From: Thalassospira sp. HF15
GTDB taxonomy: Bacteria > Pseudomonadota > Alphaproteobacteria > Rhodospirillales > Thalassospiraceae
Length of the DNA: 64,000 nt
Assembly: GCF_011806525.1 (NCBI RefSeq)
Contig: NZ_JAAVKI010000006.1
Span: forward strand, 248,001 to 312,000
Direction: 5' to 3'
This document shows positions 9,861 through 19,251 of this stretch, in pieces; position 1 is the stretch's first letter; each line of letters begins with the position of its first letter. A model generated the notes under the pieces. That model had not been told where the DNA came from and searched no databases. It saw only the letters and a program-made list of their open reading frames with translations. The position numbers and the translations under genes are program-made.

Positions 9861-9874
9861 AGGGTCCTGACCCT
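9861..9874. promoter_or_regulatory. Palindrome in the divergent gntR-mutarotase promoter region
   Basis: AGGGTC-CT-GACCCT is a perfect 14-bp inverted repeat, 35 bp upstream of the GntR start codon. It is a candidate autoregulatory operator, inferred from position only. Confidence 0.4.
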
Positions 9875-9966
9875 AGATATAAAAATGGCGATTGGCGTTA
9901 AGGTTTGGTTGGCGCCATGGGAATTATCATCTTCACATAATCGAACGATAGTGGTTCTGTAAAGTC

Positions 9967-9976
9967 ATCATATGAT
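9967..9976. promoter_or_regulatory. ATCATATGAT palindrome upstream of the mutarotase-like gene
   Basis: A perfect 10-bp palindrome lies 27 bp before the start codon at 10003. Near-copies occur in front of other genes of this cluster: 11885-11894 (9/10), 13879-13888, 15039-15048 and 19107-19116 (each about 8/10). This suggests a shared operator, although short AT-rich matches can arise by chance. Confidence 0.35.
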
Positions 9977-10002
9977 TTTGGTTGGATGTGAGGCGCGCAG
10001 GC

Positions 10003-10989
10003 ATGGCCAAAAAAGGCGAACCTGAATACCGTTGGAACAGTGGTCCTTTCCAGATCGGGATTGTCCCGCAGGGCGGGTCGATATCGCGGATCGACTGGAT
10101 CCGCCCGGATGGCAAGGGCATCATCAATCTTTTGCGTCCCGTAACGCCCGAGGCGATTGCATCTGCCAATCCATCAAGCCTTGGCTGTTTTCCGATGGTG
10201 CCATTTGCCAATCGGCTGGCCTTTGCCGAGTTCGAATTTGACGGGCGCATCGTCAAGGTCCCGGCCAACCGCCCGCCCAGCCCGCATGCCATTCATGGGT
10301 TCGGGCGGTCGGCAGAATGGACGATTGAACGCCCGACGGTCGACACCCTGCGCTTCAATCACAAACATGATGATCCGCAAAGCGGCTTTGTCTATGTCGC
10401 CTGGCAGGAATTCAAGGTCACCGAACAGGACGTCACCCTTGAAATCGGCGTGCGCCATCTTGGCCGTACGCCCATGCCCTATGGTATTGGCCTGCATCCA
10501 TGGTTCCCCGGCGGTGATGATGTGTCGGTTGCCTTTATCGCAGCCGACAGTTTTGCCACCGATGATGAGATGTTGCCAACAGCACGCACGGTGATTGATC
10601 TTGGGCGTGATTTTTCGGATGGCAAGATGATCCGCCATAACCGCGCGCTGGATGCCCATTATGCCGGTTGGCATCTTGAGGCCGATATGGTCTGGCAGGA
10701 CGCAGGCTACAGTCTGAAAATGGTTGCAAGCGATACGTTGCCAAACGTTCAGTTCTATATCCCCGAAGACGGCAAGACGTTTTGTGTCGAACCGGTTTCC
10801 CACGTGCCCAACGTTCATAACCGTCCGGAATTCAAGGAACTTGGCGATCTTAAGGTGCTGGACAAGAACCAGACACTGACCGGGACAATGACACTGATTC
10901 CAAGCTTGCTGGAACAGCCTGACAGCGGACTGGTCGAAGATGCCGAGCTCGAACTGCCGGGTAATCGCGACTATTCGCTGGTTGACTGA
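10003..10989 (+). CDS. Aldose 1-epimerase (mutarotase) family protein
   Basis: A 328-aa galactose-mutarotase-fold protein. Family signatures include the conserved histidines in PHAIHGFGRSAEW and GLHPWFPGG and the C-terminal catalytic-type acid in FCVEPVSHVPN. It interconverts alpha and beta anomers of a free sugar, here most likely a hexuronate given the neighbouring uronate dehydrogenase, which acts on a cyclic anomer. I chose the ATG at 10003 because GTGAGG (9987-9992) is suitably placed. Upstream in-frame TTG and GTG codons add only a few residues. Cytoplasmic location is inferred from the lack of a signal peptide. Confidence 0.85.
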   Translation: MAKKGEPEYRWNSGPFQIGIVPQGGSISRIDWIRPDGKGIINLLRPVTPEAIASANPSSLGCFPMVPFANRLAFAEFEFDGRIVKVPANRPPSPHAIHGFGRSAEWTIERPTVDTLRFNHKHDDPQSGFVYVAWQEFKVTEQDVTLEIGVRHLGRTPMPYGIGLHPWFPGGDDVSVAFIAADSFATDDEMLPTARTVIDLGRDFSDGKMIRHNRALDAHYAGWHLEADMVWQDAGYSLKMVASDTLPNVQFYIPEDGKTFCVEPVSHVPNVHNRPEFKELGDLKVLDKNQTLTGTMTLIPSLLEQPDSGLVEDAELELPGNRDYSLVD

Positions 10990-11043
10990 TCGGGTTTGGT
11001 TGGCGCTGGTGCAAGGGCTTTACCGACAGGTCGTTTATCGATA

Positions 11044-11063
11044 AAAACTTACAAGTAAGTTTT
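11044..11063. promoter_or_regulatory. 20-bp palindrome upstream of the second gntR gene
   Basis: AAAACTTAC-AA-GTAAGTTTT is a perfect 9-bp inverted repeat with a 2-bp centre, 25 bp upstream of the GntR start codon. Its size and position suit a GntR dimer site used for autoregulation. CTTACA/TTACAAG half-site-like strings recur upstream of the TRAP operon (15004-15024). Confidence 0.5.
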
Positions 11064-11088
11064 ACAAGATAACAAGTCCGGGGGACGG

Positions 11089-11805
11089 ATGTCGGAATTG
11101 CTTTTAAGGGTTCAGAAGCGCGAAAAGCTTGCGGATCAGCTCTATGGTCAGATTCTCGAACAAATCATTTCTGGCAATCTCGCCGAAGGAACCAAACTGC
11201 CCTCGGAAAACGAGATCTGCGCATCGTTTGGTGTGTCACGCCCGGTCGTTCGCGAGGCGCTTCGTAAACTGCAATCAGATGGTTTGGTTTATGCCCGGCA
11301 GGGGGTTGGGTCGTTCGTTAAAAAGCGCCCGCCACAGGGCCTGATCGAATTTGGCGGTGTCAGTGATGTCGCCGGACTTTTGCGCTGTTTTGAGGCACGC
11401 TCCGCGATTGAGGGCACAACAGCGCGCATGGCGGCCGAACGGGCCAGCCCGCGCCACCATCGCGAAATTGAAAATGCGCTCAAGATGCTCGAAGACGGGG
11501 TTGCCGCAGGCGATATCGCCGACAAAGCCGATCTCGCTTTTCACATGGCGATTGCGCGTGCCGGCGGGAATGAAATTTTCGTCACCATTCTCAATTCCCT
11601 GGATGAAGTAATGTCGAAATCCATGCGTGTGGCCCTAAATATCACACGCGGTGGATCGGCGGAACGCGCCCAAAAGGTCCTGTCCGAACATCGCCAGATC
11701 TATGACGCAATCATTGGCCGCGATGGCAACAGCGCCGAACTTATGATGCGCTATCACCTGCATCAGGCCCGTCAGCGTGTCACCGACCACGCCCGCGACA
11801 AATAA
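11089..11805 (+). CDS. GntR-family regulator, FadR/FCD subfamily (second in the uronate cluster)
   Basis: A 238-aa regulator with the GntR winged helix at residues 12-80 (LADQLYGQILEQIISGNL, LPSENEICASFGVSRPVVREAL, YARQGVGSFV). The FCD domain shows histidines in DLAFHMAIA, SEHRQIYDAI and RYHLHQAR. Its gene lies just upstream of a lactonase gene on the same strand and inside the hexuronate cluster, so it is the best candidate for the uronate- or aldarate-responsive regulator. A GGGGGA ribosome site and a 20-bp palindrome precede it. Confidence 0.9.
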   Translation: MSELLLRVQKREKLADQLYGQILEQIISGNLAEGTKLPSENEICASFGVSRPVVREALRKLQSDGLVYARQGVGSFVKKRPPQGLIEFGGVSDVAGLLRCFEARSAIEGTTARMAAERASPRHHREIENALKMLEDGVAAGDIADKADLAFHMAIARAGGNEIFVTILNSLDEVMSKSMRVALNITRGGSAERAQKVLSEHRQIYDAIIGRDGNSAELMMRYHLHQARQRVTDHARDK

Positions 11806-11852
11806 GCCCCCTGCGTTCCTGACGGGCATCGCCCTGTTGACAAGCAGGGGGC
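11806..11852 (+). other. Long-loop stem after gntR
   Basis: GCCCCCTGC (11806-11814) pairs perfectly with GCAGGGGGC (11844-11852) across 29 nt. It lacks a T-run. It may be a weak terminator or attenuator between the regulator and lactonase genes. Confidence 0.4.
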
Positions 11853-11907
11853 GGTTACGGCACACCAGAACACAACAATAATTAATCATATGAATTTCGG
11901 AGTGTGT

Positions 11908-12804
11908 ATGATGACGGGCGGTTCGATGTATCAGCCGGAACTTCTTTCTGACGAGACCTTTACATTGGCGGAATGCCCCAACTGGGATGCGGCCAATAAC
12001 CGGCTTTACTGGACCGATATCCTGAATGGCAAACTGCATGCGCATGACATCGAAACAGGTGTGCGTACGACATGGACATTTGACAGCGAGCTTGGCTGCT
12101 TTGGCCTGACAGATCAGGGGCGCATTATCGTGGCCCTGCGCAAGGACATCATTTTCCTTGATCCTGAAACCGACGAGCGCACGCCACTGTGCCGGATCGA
12201 AGACGGTATTAACAGCCGCACCAACGATGGCAAGATCGGCCCGGATGACGCGTTCTGGGTTGGCACCATGGATGACAATCCCGAAAAAATGCCGATTGCC
12301 TCACTTTATCGCATCACGGCTGATGGCAAGGTCGAGGAAAAGGCAACCGGGTTCAAGATTTCCAACGGCATTGCCTGGTCGGGCGACGGGACGAAAATGT
12401 ATCATTCGGACTCCCGCGGGCCGTGGGTCAATCGTTGGGATTTCGATGTGGCAACGGGCAATATTTCCAACTGCACGCGCTATCTTGATCTGGATGATAC
12501 GCTTGGCCGCCCGGATGGCGGGGCGGTGGATGCGGAAGGGTGCTATTGGTCGGCTGGGGTATCGGCTGGCAACCTCAATCGCTTTGCGCCGGATGGAACG
12601 CTTTTGAAATCAATCGCAATGCCCATGCCCAATCCGACCATGCCGTGCTTTGGCGGGCCGGATATGAAAACGCTGTATGTTACCAGCCATCAGGAAGGGT
12701 ACAGCCCTGAAAAGCGCGCTGAATTCCCCCATGCCGGGAAGCTCGTAAAGCTGCGCGTTGAAGTGCCCGGTGTGCCGGTCAACAAGTTCCGCGAAAACGG
12801 CTAA
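11908..12804 (+). CDS. SMP-30/gluconolactonase-family lactonase (first copy)
   Basis: A 298-aa six-bladed beta-propeller lactonase. Likely metal ligands sit in the usual places: Glu in TLAECPNWD, Asn in SRTNDGKIG, and Asp in GRPDGGAVD. The family hydrolyses sugar-acid lactones. In this cluster it would open galactaro- or glucaro-lactone made by uronate dehydrogenase. Start choice: ATG ATG at 11908/11911, directly after a CGGAGTG ribosome site. The upstream ATG at 11890 overlaps an operator-like ATCATATGA string and has no ribosome site. A second paralogue lies at 19252. Confidence 0.87.
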   Translation: MMTGGSMYQPELLSDETFTLAECPNWDAANNRLYWTDILNGKLHAHDIETGVRTTWTFDSELGCFGLTDQGRIIVALRKDIIFLDPETDERTPLCRIEDGINSRTNDGKIGPDDAFWVGTMDDNPEKMPIASLYRITADGKVEEKATGFKISNGIAWSGDGTKMYHSDSRGPWVNRWDFDVATGNISNCTRYLDLDDTLGRPDGGAVDAEGCYWSAGVSAGNLNRFAPDGTLLKSIAMPMPNPTMPCFGGPDMKTLYVTSHQEGYSPEKRAEFPHAGKLVKLRVEVPGVPVNKFRENG

Positions 12805-12825
12805 AACCCGGCCGCACCTTAAAAC

Positions 12826-12858
12826 AAAAGCCATGCGATGGGATGTCGCATGGCTTTT
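12826..12858 (+). terminator. Bidirectional terminator between lactonase and hydratase genes
   Basis: AAAAGCCATGCGA (12826-12838) pairs with TCGCATGGCTTTT (12846-12858) around 7 nt. It is flanked by A-rich sequence on the left and a T-run on the right, so it can serve both convergent genes. Confidence 0.88.
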
Positions 12859-12902
12859 TTTATTGGCGATTTGTCGCCCGAATTCAGACTTGTCAGATCG
12901 GG

Positions 12903-13667
12903 TCAGACCTTTTTGATCTCGGCGGTCACGGTGCCAAGCCCCTCAAAGATGGCTTCGATTTTGCCAAACGAGGTGATGGTCGGGGTGGCACAGGCACCCG
13001 TCGTGATCACGTCACCGGCCTTCAGGCTTTTGCCGCGCTTGGCAAGGAAGCCGACCAGATATTCAAGCCCGCCAAATATCTCCGGCCAGGCATCGGGATC
13101 GTCATTGCTGGCAAGAACTTCACCGTTGCTTTTGGTGGTGACTTTGCCACCGATAAAGCCAAGATCACGCCAACCCTCGATTTCCTGGCCTAGGATGAAG
13201 TGGCTGGTCGAATTAAGGTCGGCCAGTGTTTGAACCGGGTCCTGCTTTTCGTGATAGCGTCGATCAGCAATCTCGATTGCCAGATGCATGCTTTTGATAT
13301 GATCAAGGATATCGCTTGATGTCGCATCCGGGGCAGGGGTGCTTGCCATGACGACAGCAATTTCGGCCTCGATATTCGGGAAATGGATGTCCTTGGTGGT
13401 CAGTGTCGCACCATCGCCAAGTATGCGTCCCTCCAGCAACGGTCCAACCAGCGGGCCATCCGCGCCGATTTTTTCCTGTGCCGCACGGGTGGCAACCGCA
13501 AGCTTCCAGCCAGCTTGTGCAATCCCGACCTGCTTTAACGTTGCGTCCTGAACGGCATAGGCCTCGTCAAAACTCTTGGGGGCAATGTCATCAGGCAGGG
13601 GATCGATCAGGGTGTGCTGGGTAAAGGCGTCGGCAAGGATGCGGCTGGCGGCAGTAATATCAGTCAT
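12903..13667 (-). CDS. 2-keto-4-pentenoate hydratase-like enzyme (FAH superfamily, MhpD/HpaH branch)
   Basis: A 254-aa FAH-fold protein. The metal-binding Glu pair is seen in FPNIEAEIAVVM, with a third acid in LAIEIADRR. Conserved stretches GWKLAVATRAAQEKIG and GDVITTGACATP are typical of 2-hydroxypenta-2,4-dienoate hydratases and oxalocrotonate decarboxylases. These enzymes add water to, or decarboxylate, unsaturated 2-keto acids using Mg2+. No aromatic meta-cleavage genes are nearby. In this setting it may act on a keto-deoxy sugar acid, which is speculative. It is transcribed against the flanking uronate genes. Confidence 0.8.
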   Translation of the reverse strand: MTDITAASRILADAFTQHTLIDPLPDDIAPKSFDEAYAVQDATLKQVGIAQAGWKLAVATRAAQEKIGADGPLVGPLLEGRILGDGATLTTKDIHFPNIEAEIAVVMASTPAPDATSSDILDHIKSMHLAIEIADRRYHEKQDPVQTLADLNSTSHFILGQEIEGWRDLGFIGGKVTTKSNGEVLASNDDPDAWPEIFGGLEYLVGFLAKRGKSLKAGDVITTGACATPTITSFGKIEAIFEGLGTVTAEIKKV

Positions 13668-13933
13668 TCCCGGTCTTCTTGTTTGTGGTGTGTGATTTGG
13701 TGTCTGAGCCTAGCGGGCTTTGGGCGCAAAGTCATCATACCAATCACCTCGATTCGTTAAAATCAGCCCAAACTTGTCAGTTCGCACCAAAGTCGAAAAA
13801 GGCGTGTGGGGGCTGTGATCCCCGGTTTTCCGGCATTCTCAGTGCGTTAAGTGCGTCTGAGTATTATGTTTGACAAAGTGATATGATGAATTTATAGAAT
13901 CGTCATAGTTATTTTGACGCTTTCAGACTTTAA

Positions 13934-14869
<936 letters not shown>

Positions 14870-14902
14870 GCTATGCCTTCATGGCCGCATGAACCTGCCT
14901 TT

Positions 14903-14929
14903 CCCCCGGCAGGTCACACTTGCCGGGGG
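14903..14929 (+). terminator. GC-rich stem-loop after kdgD
   Basis: CCCCCGGCA (14903-14911) pairs with TGCCGGGGG (14921-14929) around 9 nt. It is strong but lacks a T-run. It probably insulates kdgD from the TRAP operon. Confidence 0.5.
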
Positions 14930-14992
14930 ATATGATTGCGACGCCAAAAAATAACAATTGGCGCGCAGAAAAAGAAGCAGCTATTAGACTAG

Positions 14993-15002
14993 TTGTTAAC
15001 AA
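14993..15002. promoter_or_regulatory. TTGTTAACAA palindrome in the TRAP operon promoter region
   Basis: A perfect 10-bp palindrome lies about 115 bp before dctP. It is followed by CTTACA and TTTACAAG strings resembling the palindrome in front of the second gntR gene. It is a candidate operator, inferred from position. Confidence 0.3.
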
Positions 15003-15116
15003 ATCTTACAGTTGTGTTTACAAGTTGGCGATTGTAGGATTATATGAGAAATAATGATCCCAAAAGGGGCATCAAGGCTTTAACGCAAGTGACATATCGT
15101 CTCGGGAGGAACCCAA

Positions 15117-16109
15117 ATGAACTCGTTTATCAAGACCACGACACTGACGATTGCGGCTGCAGCCGTCTCGGTTGCGCTGGCATCCGGTGCACAGGCCCGC
15201 GAATGGCGCGGTTGGAACATCCATCCGCCGGAATACCCGGTTTCGACCGGCATGGAAGAATTCGCCAAGCTGATCAATGAAAAGTCCGGCGGCGATCTGG
15301 AAGCCAAGGTTTATCACGGTGGCGTACTGGGTGATCAGCCCGATGCGATCCAGCAGGTCCGCCTTGGTGGTCTGGACTGGGCCGTTTTCAACCTCGGCCC
15401 GCTGGGTGAAGTCGCACCCGAAGCCAACGTCGTGTCGCTGCCTTTCATCTTTAAAAACGTCGATGCCATGCATGACGTCATGGACGGCCCGGCCGGTCAG
15501 CAGATTGCTGATGGCCTGATCGAAGCCGGCCTGCAGCCGCTTGGCTGGTATGATTCCGGTGCGCGTTCTTTCTATAACTCCAAGCACCCGATCAACACCC
15601 CGGCTGACCTTGACGGTTTGAAATTCCGCGTCATGAGCAACGATCTTTATGTTCAGATGGTTGATGCGCTTGGCGGCAACGCGACCCCGATGGCCTATAG
15701 CTCGGTCTATCAGTCGCTGAAAACCGGTGTGATTGACGGTGCGGAAAACAACTATCCGTCTTATGACAGCTCCGGCCACTTTGAGGCGGCGAAATACTAT
15801 TCCGTCACCCAGCACCTGATCCTGCCGGAATGCCTGTGCATGAACAAGGCGCTGTATGACAGCCTGTCGGACGACGAAAAGAAAACCGTCCAGGAAGCAG
15901 CTGATGCGTCGGTTAAGGTACAGCGTGCCGCATGGGCCGAGCGTGCTGAGAAGTCCAAGGAAAAAGTCATTGCTTCGGGCATCGAAGTCAACGAAATCGC
16001 TGACAAGCAGGCCTTCCAGGATGCAATGCAGCCGGTCTACGACAACTTTCTGAAAGCCAACCCGGATCTGGCTGATCTCGTTAAAGCCATCCAGGACGCA
16101 CAGATGTAA
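15117..16109 (+). CDS. TRAP transporter solute-binding protein (DctP family), probably for uronates
   Basis: A 330-aa periplasmic binding protein. Residues 1-27 are a signal peptide ending SGAQA. The mature part shows the DctP signature LDGLKFRVMSNDLYVQMVDALGGNATPM, whose arginine normally binds the substrate carboxylate, and EVYQSLKTG-like VYQSLKTGVIDGAENN. It captures an organic acid and delivers it to the DctQM permease encoded just downstream. The uronate dehydrogenase gene follows the permease genes, so a hexuronate is the probable ligand. The ribosome site is GGGAGG, eight bases before the ATG. Confidence 0.92.
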   Translation: MNSFIKTTTLTIAAAAVSVALASGAQAREWRGWNIHPPEYPVSTGMEEFAKLINEKSGGDLEAKVYHGGVLGDQPDAIQQVRLGGLDWAVFNLGPLGEVAPEANVVSLPFIFKNVDAMHDVMDGPAGQQIADGLIEAGLQPLGWYDSGARSFYNSKHPINTPADLDGLKFRVMSNDLYVQMVDALGGNATPMAYSSVYQSLKTGVIDGAENNYPSYDSSGHFEAAKYYSVTQHLILPECLCMNKALYDSLSDDEKKTVQEAADASVKVQRAAWAERAEKSKEKVIASGIEVNEIADKQAFQDAMQPVYDNFLKANPDLADLVKAIQDAQM

Positions 16110-16217
16110 GCCACATATTACAAGGCGGGCGGCGATTTAATCGTCGCCCTTCTTTGTTTGTAGGGTTACGTTCTTCGCGGTTGTATTGCCGATTAATCAA
16201 TTTCTGGCGGCGCATAG

Positions 16218-16763
16218 ATGTTTTCCAGTTTTACCAAATTGCTTGACCGTTTGGGCGGCGGCATTGCCGGCGTTCTCAATCTGATTGGCGGTCTGGCGCT
16301 TGTCGCGCTTATTCCGAGTTTTGCGTGGCTTGTTTTTGGCCGCTATGTCCTTAATGAAACGCCGACATGGGTCGAACAGGTTTCACTTATTCTGATTGTG
16401 CTGATTACCTTTCCGGTCGCAGCAGCGGGCATGCGCGACAACAGCCATCTTTCCGTTTCATTCTTCCGCGATGCCCTGCCGCCCAAGATCGCCGCCGTTG
16501 TTGCTGCGATCAGCTATGCCGCCATGGCCTGGTTCGGATACTGGATGCTGATTGGCGGGATCGATCTTGTTGCCTTTAACTGGGTCAAGACCATGCCGAT
16601 CATTCATATTTCCGATGGCTTGCGGTCTGTGCCGATGGCGGTTTGCGGCGCCGGGATCATGTTTTACAGCGTGGTTCATATCCTCAAGATCGTGGCGAAC
16701 TGGAAAACCATTTCCCAAGCCACCCATTACCATGAAGACATTCTGAACGAGGACGCGAAATAA
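16218..16763 (+). CDS. TRAP transporter small permease (DctQ family)
   Basis: A 181-aa protein with four predicted transmembrane helices (around residues 18-40, 50-70, 90-112 and 135-158), typical of DctQ. GRYVLNETPTWVEQ matches the conserved motif after helix 1. It pairs with the large permease, whose start codon lies one base after this gene's stop, so the two are translationally linked. It supports sodium-driven uptake of the solute delivered by DctP. Confidence 0.9.
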   Translation: MFSSFTKLLDRLGGGIAGVLNLIGGLALVALIPSFAWLVFGRYVLNETPTWVEQVSLILIVLITFPVAAAGMRDNSHLSVSFFRDALPPKIAAVVAAISYAAMAWFGYWMLIGGIDLVAFNWVKTMPIIHISDGLRSVPMAVCGAGIMFYSVVHILKIVANWKTISQATHYHEDILNEDAK

Positions 16764-16764
16764 C

Positions 16765-18051
16765 ATGGGCATGACCATTCTTCTGGGCGTGTTTGCCATT
16801 GGTATCCTGATTGGTATGCCCGTTGCCATCGCACTTGGCATCGCTGCCCTTGGGGCGTTTTTTGTTGAAGGGCTCCCGACCCTGATTGCGTTTCAGCGCA
16901 TCGGATCGGGGATTTCGGCCTTTTCGCTTTTGGCCATTCCGTTCTTTATTTTTGCCGGGGAGCTGATGCTTCATGGCGGGATCGCAACGCGGCTGGTGCA
17001 ATTTGCGACCGCCCTTGTCGGCAGTCGTCGCGGCGGCCTTGGCATTGTGAACGTGTTTTCATCGATGCTGTTTGGCGGTATTTCCGGTTCTGCGGTGGCC
17101 GATACATCGGCCCTTGGATCGATCCTGATCCCGGTGATGAAAAAGGAAGGCTACCGCGCGGACTATGCCGTCAACGTGACAGTGACATCATCAATTGCCG
17201 GGATCATGATCCCGCCCAGCCATAACATGATCCTGTATGCGGTCGCGGCCGGCGGCGGCATTTCGATTTCCAAGCTGTTCATGGCCGGGGTTGTTCCGGG
17301 CATCATCATGTGTGTGTTGCTTGGCCTTGCCACCTGGCTTGTTGCGATCAAGCATGGCTATCCGGCTGAACCATTCCCGGGCTGGGCGGTGGTCTGGCGC
17401 ACTGCGGTCCGCGCACTTCCGGGCTTCTTTACCGCCGTCATCATTGTCGGGGGTGTCCTGAGCGGTGTGTTCACCGTTACGGAATCAGGTGCGATTGGTG
17501 TCGCCTATGCGCTGATCATTACCGGACTTGTGTATCGTGAACTTAATTGGGCGGGCTTTGTTGCCGCGGTCAAACAATCGGCCAAAACGACGGCCCTTGT
17601 GATGCTGCTGGTCGGCTGTGCGTCGGCTTATGGCTATATGCTGGCGTTTTATCAGGTGCCGGATGCACTGGCCGAGGCGATTACCGGGATCACCGATAAT
17701 CCAATCATGGTGTTGTTGTTGATCAATGTCATGTTGCTGGTTGCGGGCATGATCATGGATATGGCGGCCCTGATCCTGATTTGTACGCCGATCTTCCTGC
17801 CGCTTGCCATGCAGTTCGGTATGGACCCGATCCAGTTTGGTATGGTCCTGATGATGAATTTGGGACTTGGCCTGTGTACGCCGCCCGTGGGATCTTGCCT
17901 GTTTGTCGGGTGCGCCATTGGCGGGGTGAAAATCGAAAAAGCCGTGCAGTCGATCTGGCCGTTTTATCTGGCGATCCTGACCGCGCTTTTGCTGACAACT
18001 TATATCCCTGCGGTTTCGTTGACGCTTCCGAACCTTGTGTTCGGCGGGTAA
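16765..18051 (+). CDS. TRAP transporter large permease (DctM family)
   Basis: A 428-aa inner-membrane protein of about 12 helices. Family motifs include IPFFIFAGELM, FGGISGSAVADTSALGSIL, IMIPPSHNMILYA and MNLGLGLCTPPVGSCLFVGCAI. It forms the transport pathway with DctQ and uses a sodium or proton gradient. The gene lies between dctQ and uronate dehydrogenase, with 38 bp to the latter, so all four genes are probably one operon. Confidence 0.94.
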   Translation: MGMTILLGVFAIGILIGMPVAIALGIAALGAFFVEGLPTLIAFQRIGSGISAFSLLAIPFFIFAGELMLHGGIATRLVQFATALVGSRRGGLGIVNVFSSMLFGGISGSAVADTSALGSILIPVMKKEGYRADYAVNVTVTSSIAGIMIPPSHNMILYAVAAGGGISISKLFMAGVVPGIIMCVLLGLATWLVAIKHGYPAEPFPGWAVVWRTAVRALPGFFTAVIIVGGVLSGVFTVTESGAIGVAYALIITGLVYRELNWAGFVAAVKQSAKTTALVMLLVGCASAYGYMLAFYQVPDALAEAITGITDNPIMVLLLINVMLLVAGMIMDMAALILICTPIFLPLAMQFGMDPIQFGMVLMMNLGLGLCTPPVGSCLFVGCAIGGVKIEKAVQSIWPFYLAILTALLLTTYIPAVSLTLPNLVFGG

Positions 18052-18089
18052 TGGATCGCAGACCAAGATTAGGACCAAAGAGGATAATT

Positions 18090-18884
18090 ATGAAACGTTT
18101 GCTGATCACCGGTGCCGGTGGAAACCTTGGCAAGATCTGCCGCGAAGGGCTTAAGGGCTATGCCGATGTCATTCGCCTGTCTGACATTTCACCGATGGAC
18201 CCGGCAGGCCCGAACGAGGAAGTCGTGCAATGCGATCTGTCTGACCGGGCAGCGGTGATTGAGCTGACCAAGGATGTTGACGGCATCATTCATCTCGGCG
18301 GCATTTCGATTGAGGCGGCCTTTGATGATCTGCTGCAGGCCAATCTGGCAGGCACCTATAACCTGTATGAAGGTGCCCGTCAGAACGGGGTCGGACGGAT
18401 CATGTTTGCCAGCTCCAACCACGCGATTGGTTTCCACAAGCGCACCACCAGACTTGACGATACGTCCGAACAGCGCCCAGACAGCCTGTATGGCGTGACC
18501 AAATGTTACGGCGAAGCGATGGCAAGCTACTATTTCGACAAGTTCGATGTTGAAACCGTTTCGCTGCGCATCGGCTCGTGCTTTGAAAAGCCAAAGGATC
18601 GCCGCATGCTGTCCACCTGGATGAGCCCGCGTGATTTCATCTCCCTGATGAAGGCGATTTTTGATGCCCCGATGACGGGGCACCTTGTTATGTACGGGGT
18701 TTCGGACAACAAGTCCAAATGGTGGAGCAACGATCACGCCGACTTCCTCGGCTGGAAACCGAAAGACAGTTCCGAACAATTCCGTGCCGAGATCGAGGCT
18801 GCTTTCCCGCCCGAAGATCGCCATGACCCGGCTGTGATCTATCAGGGCGGTGGCTTTGCCGCCAAGGGGCATTTCGAAGACTGA
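18090..18884 (+). CDS. udh: NAD-dependent uronate dehydrogenase
   Basis: A 264-aa short-chain dehydrogenase of the extended type, the usual length for Udh. The Rossmann motif is GAGGNLG (residues 8-14). The catalytic Tyr-Lys pair is Y134 and K138 in SLYGVTKCYGE, with serines in FASSNHAIGFH. It oxidises D-galacturonate or D-glucuronate to the aldarolactone in the cytoplasm. The start is the ATG at 18090 after an AGAGGATAA ribosome site; an upstream in-frame extension would lie inside dctM. It follows the TRAP genes directly, which supports the uronate assignment for the transporter. Confidence 0.92.
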   Translation: MKRLLITGAGGNLGKICREGLKGYADVIRLSDISPMDPAGPNEEVVQCDLSDRAAVIELTKDVDGIIHLGGISIEAAFDDLLQANLAGTYNLYEGARQNGVGRIMFASSNHAIGFHKRTTRLDDTSEQRPDSLYGVTKCYGEAMASYYFDKFDVETVSLRIGSCFEKPKDRRMLSTWMSPRDFISLMKAIFDAPMTGHLVMYGVSDNKSKWWSNDHADFLGWKPKDSSEQFRAEIEAAFPPEDRHDPAVIYQGGGFAAKGHFED

Positions 18885-18917
18885 TTACCGTTCCAAGTAT
18901 CAGAAACATATACTTAC

Positions 18918-18945
18918 AAGGGCCTGCTGTTGCAGGCCCTTTTGC
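18918..18945 (+). terminator. Terminator of the TRAP-udh operon
   Basis: AAGGGCCTGC (18918-18927) pairs with GCAGGCCCTT (18932-18941) around TGTT and is followed by TTGCTTTTT. Confidence 0.88.
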
Positions 18946-19251
18946 TTTTTGCATTGAAGAATGATCGGGGTCGTTTATCCGCATAAACGATCTTGAGATC
19001 GATCTTCATCGACCGGTACACCTGATAATGTTGATGGATTTTATTCCGGTAATGCGATGGCATTCGTGATTTCAGAATGTCTAAATTGCGGATGTTTGTC
19101 ACAATCATCATATTAAATGACTTTTCAAAAAGCCTCTTTCCGGCTAGCTATAAAAGTTCATGAAAGTGATCGCGTCGGGCGGTTTGCCGCGATAAGAATG
19201 GTCATACAATTACAAGGCGGTAAACAGCCGCACCGTGATCAGGGAGAAACC
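18946..19251 (+). promoter_or_regulatory. Intergenic and promoter region before the second lactonase gene
   Basis: This 306-bp AT-rich stretch contains no gene. It must hold the lactonase promoter. An ATCATATTAA string (19107-19116) resembles the candidate ATCATATGAT operator of this cluster. A GGGAG ribosome site ends the region. Nothing else stands out. Confidence 0.4.

Noticed and set aside
17781-18089. Upstream extension of the uronate dehydrogenase frame into dctM
   Set aside because: The extension lies within the certain dctM gene, and the ATG at 18090 has a proper ribosome site and the expected N-terminus.
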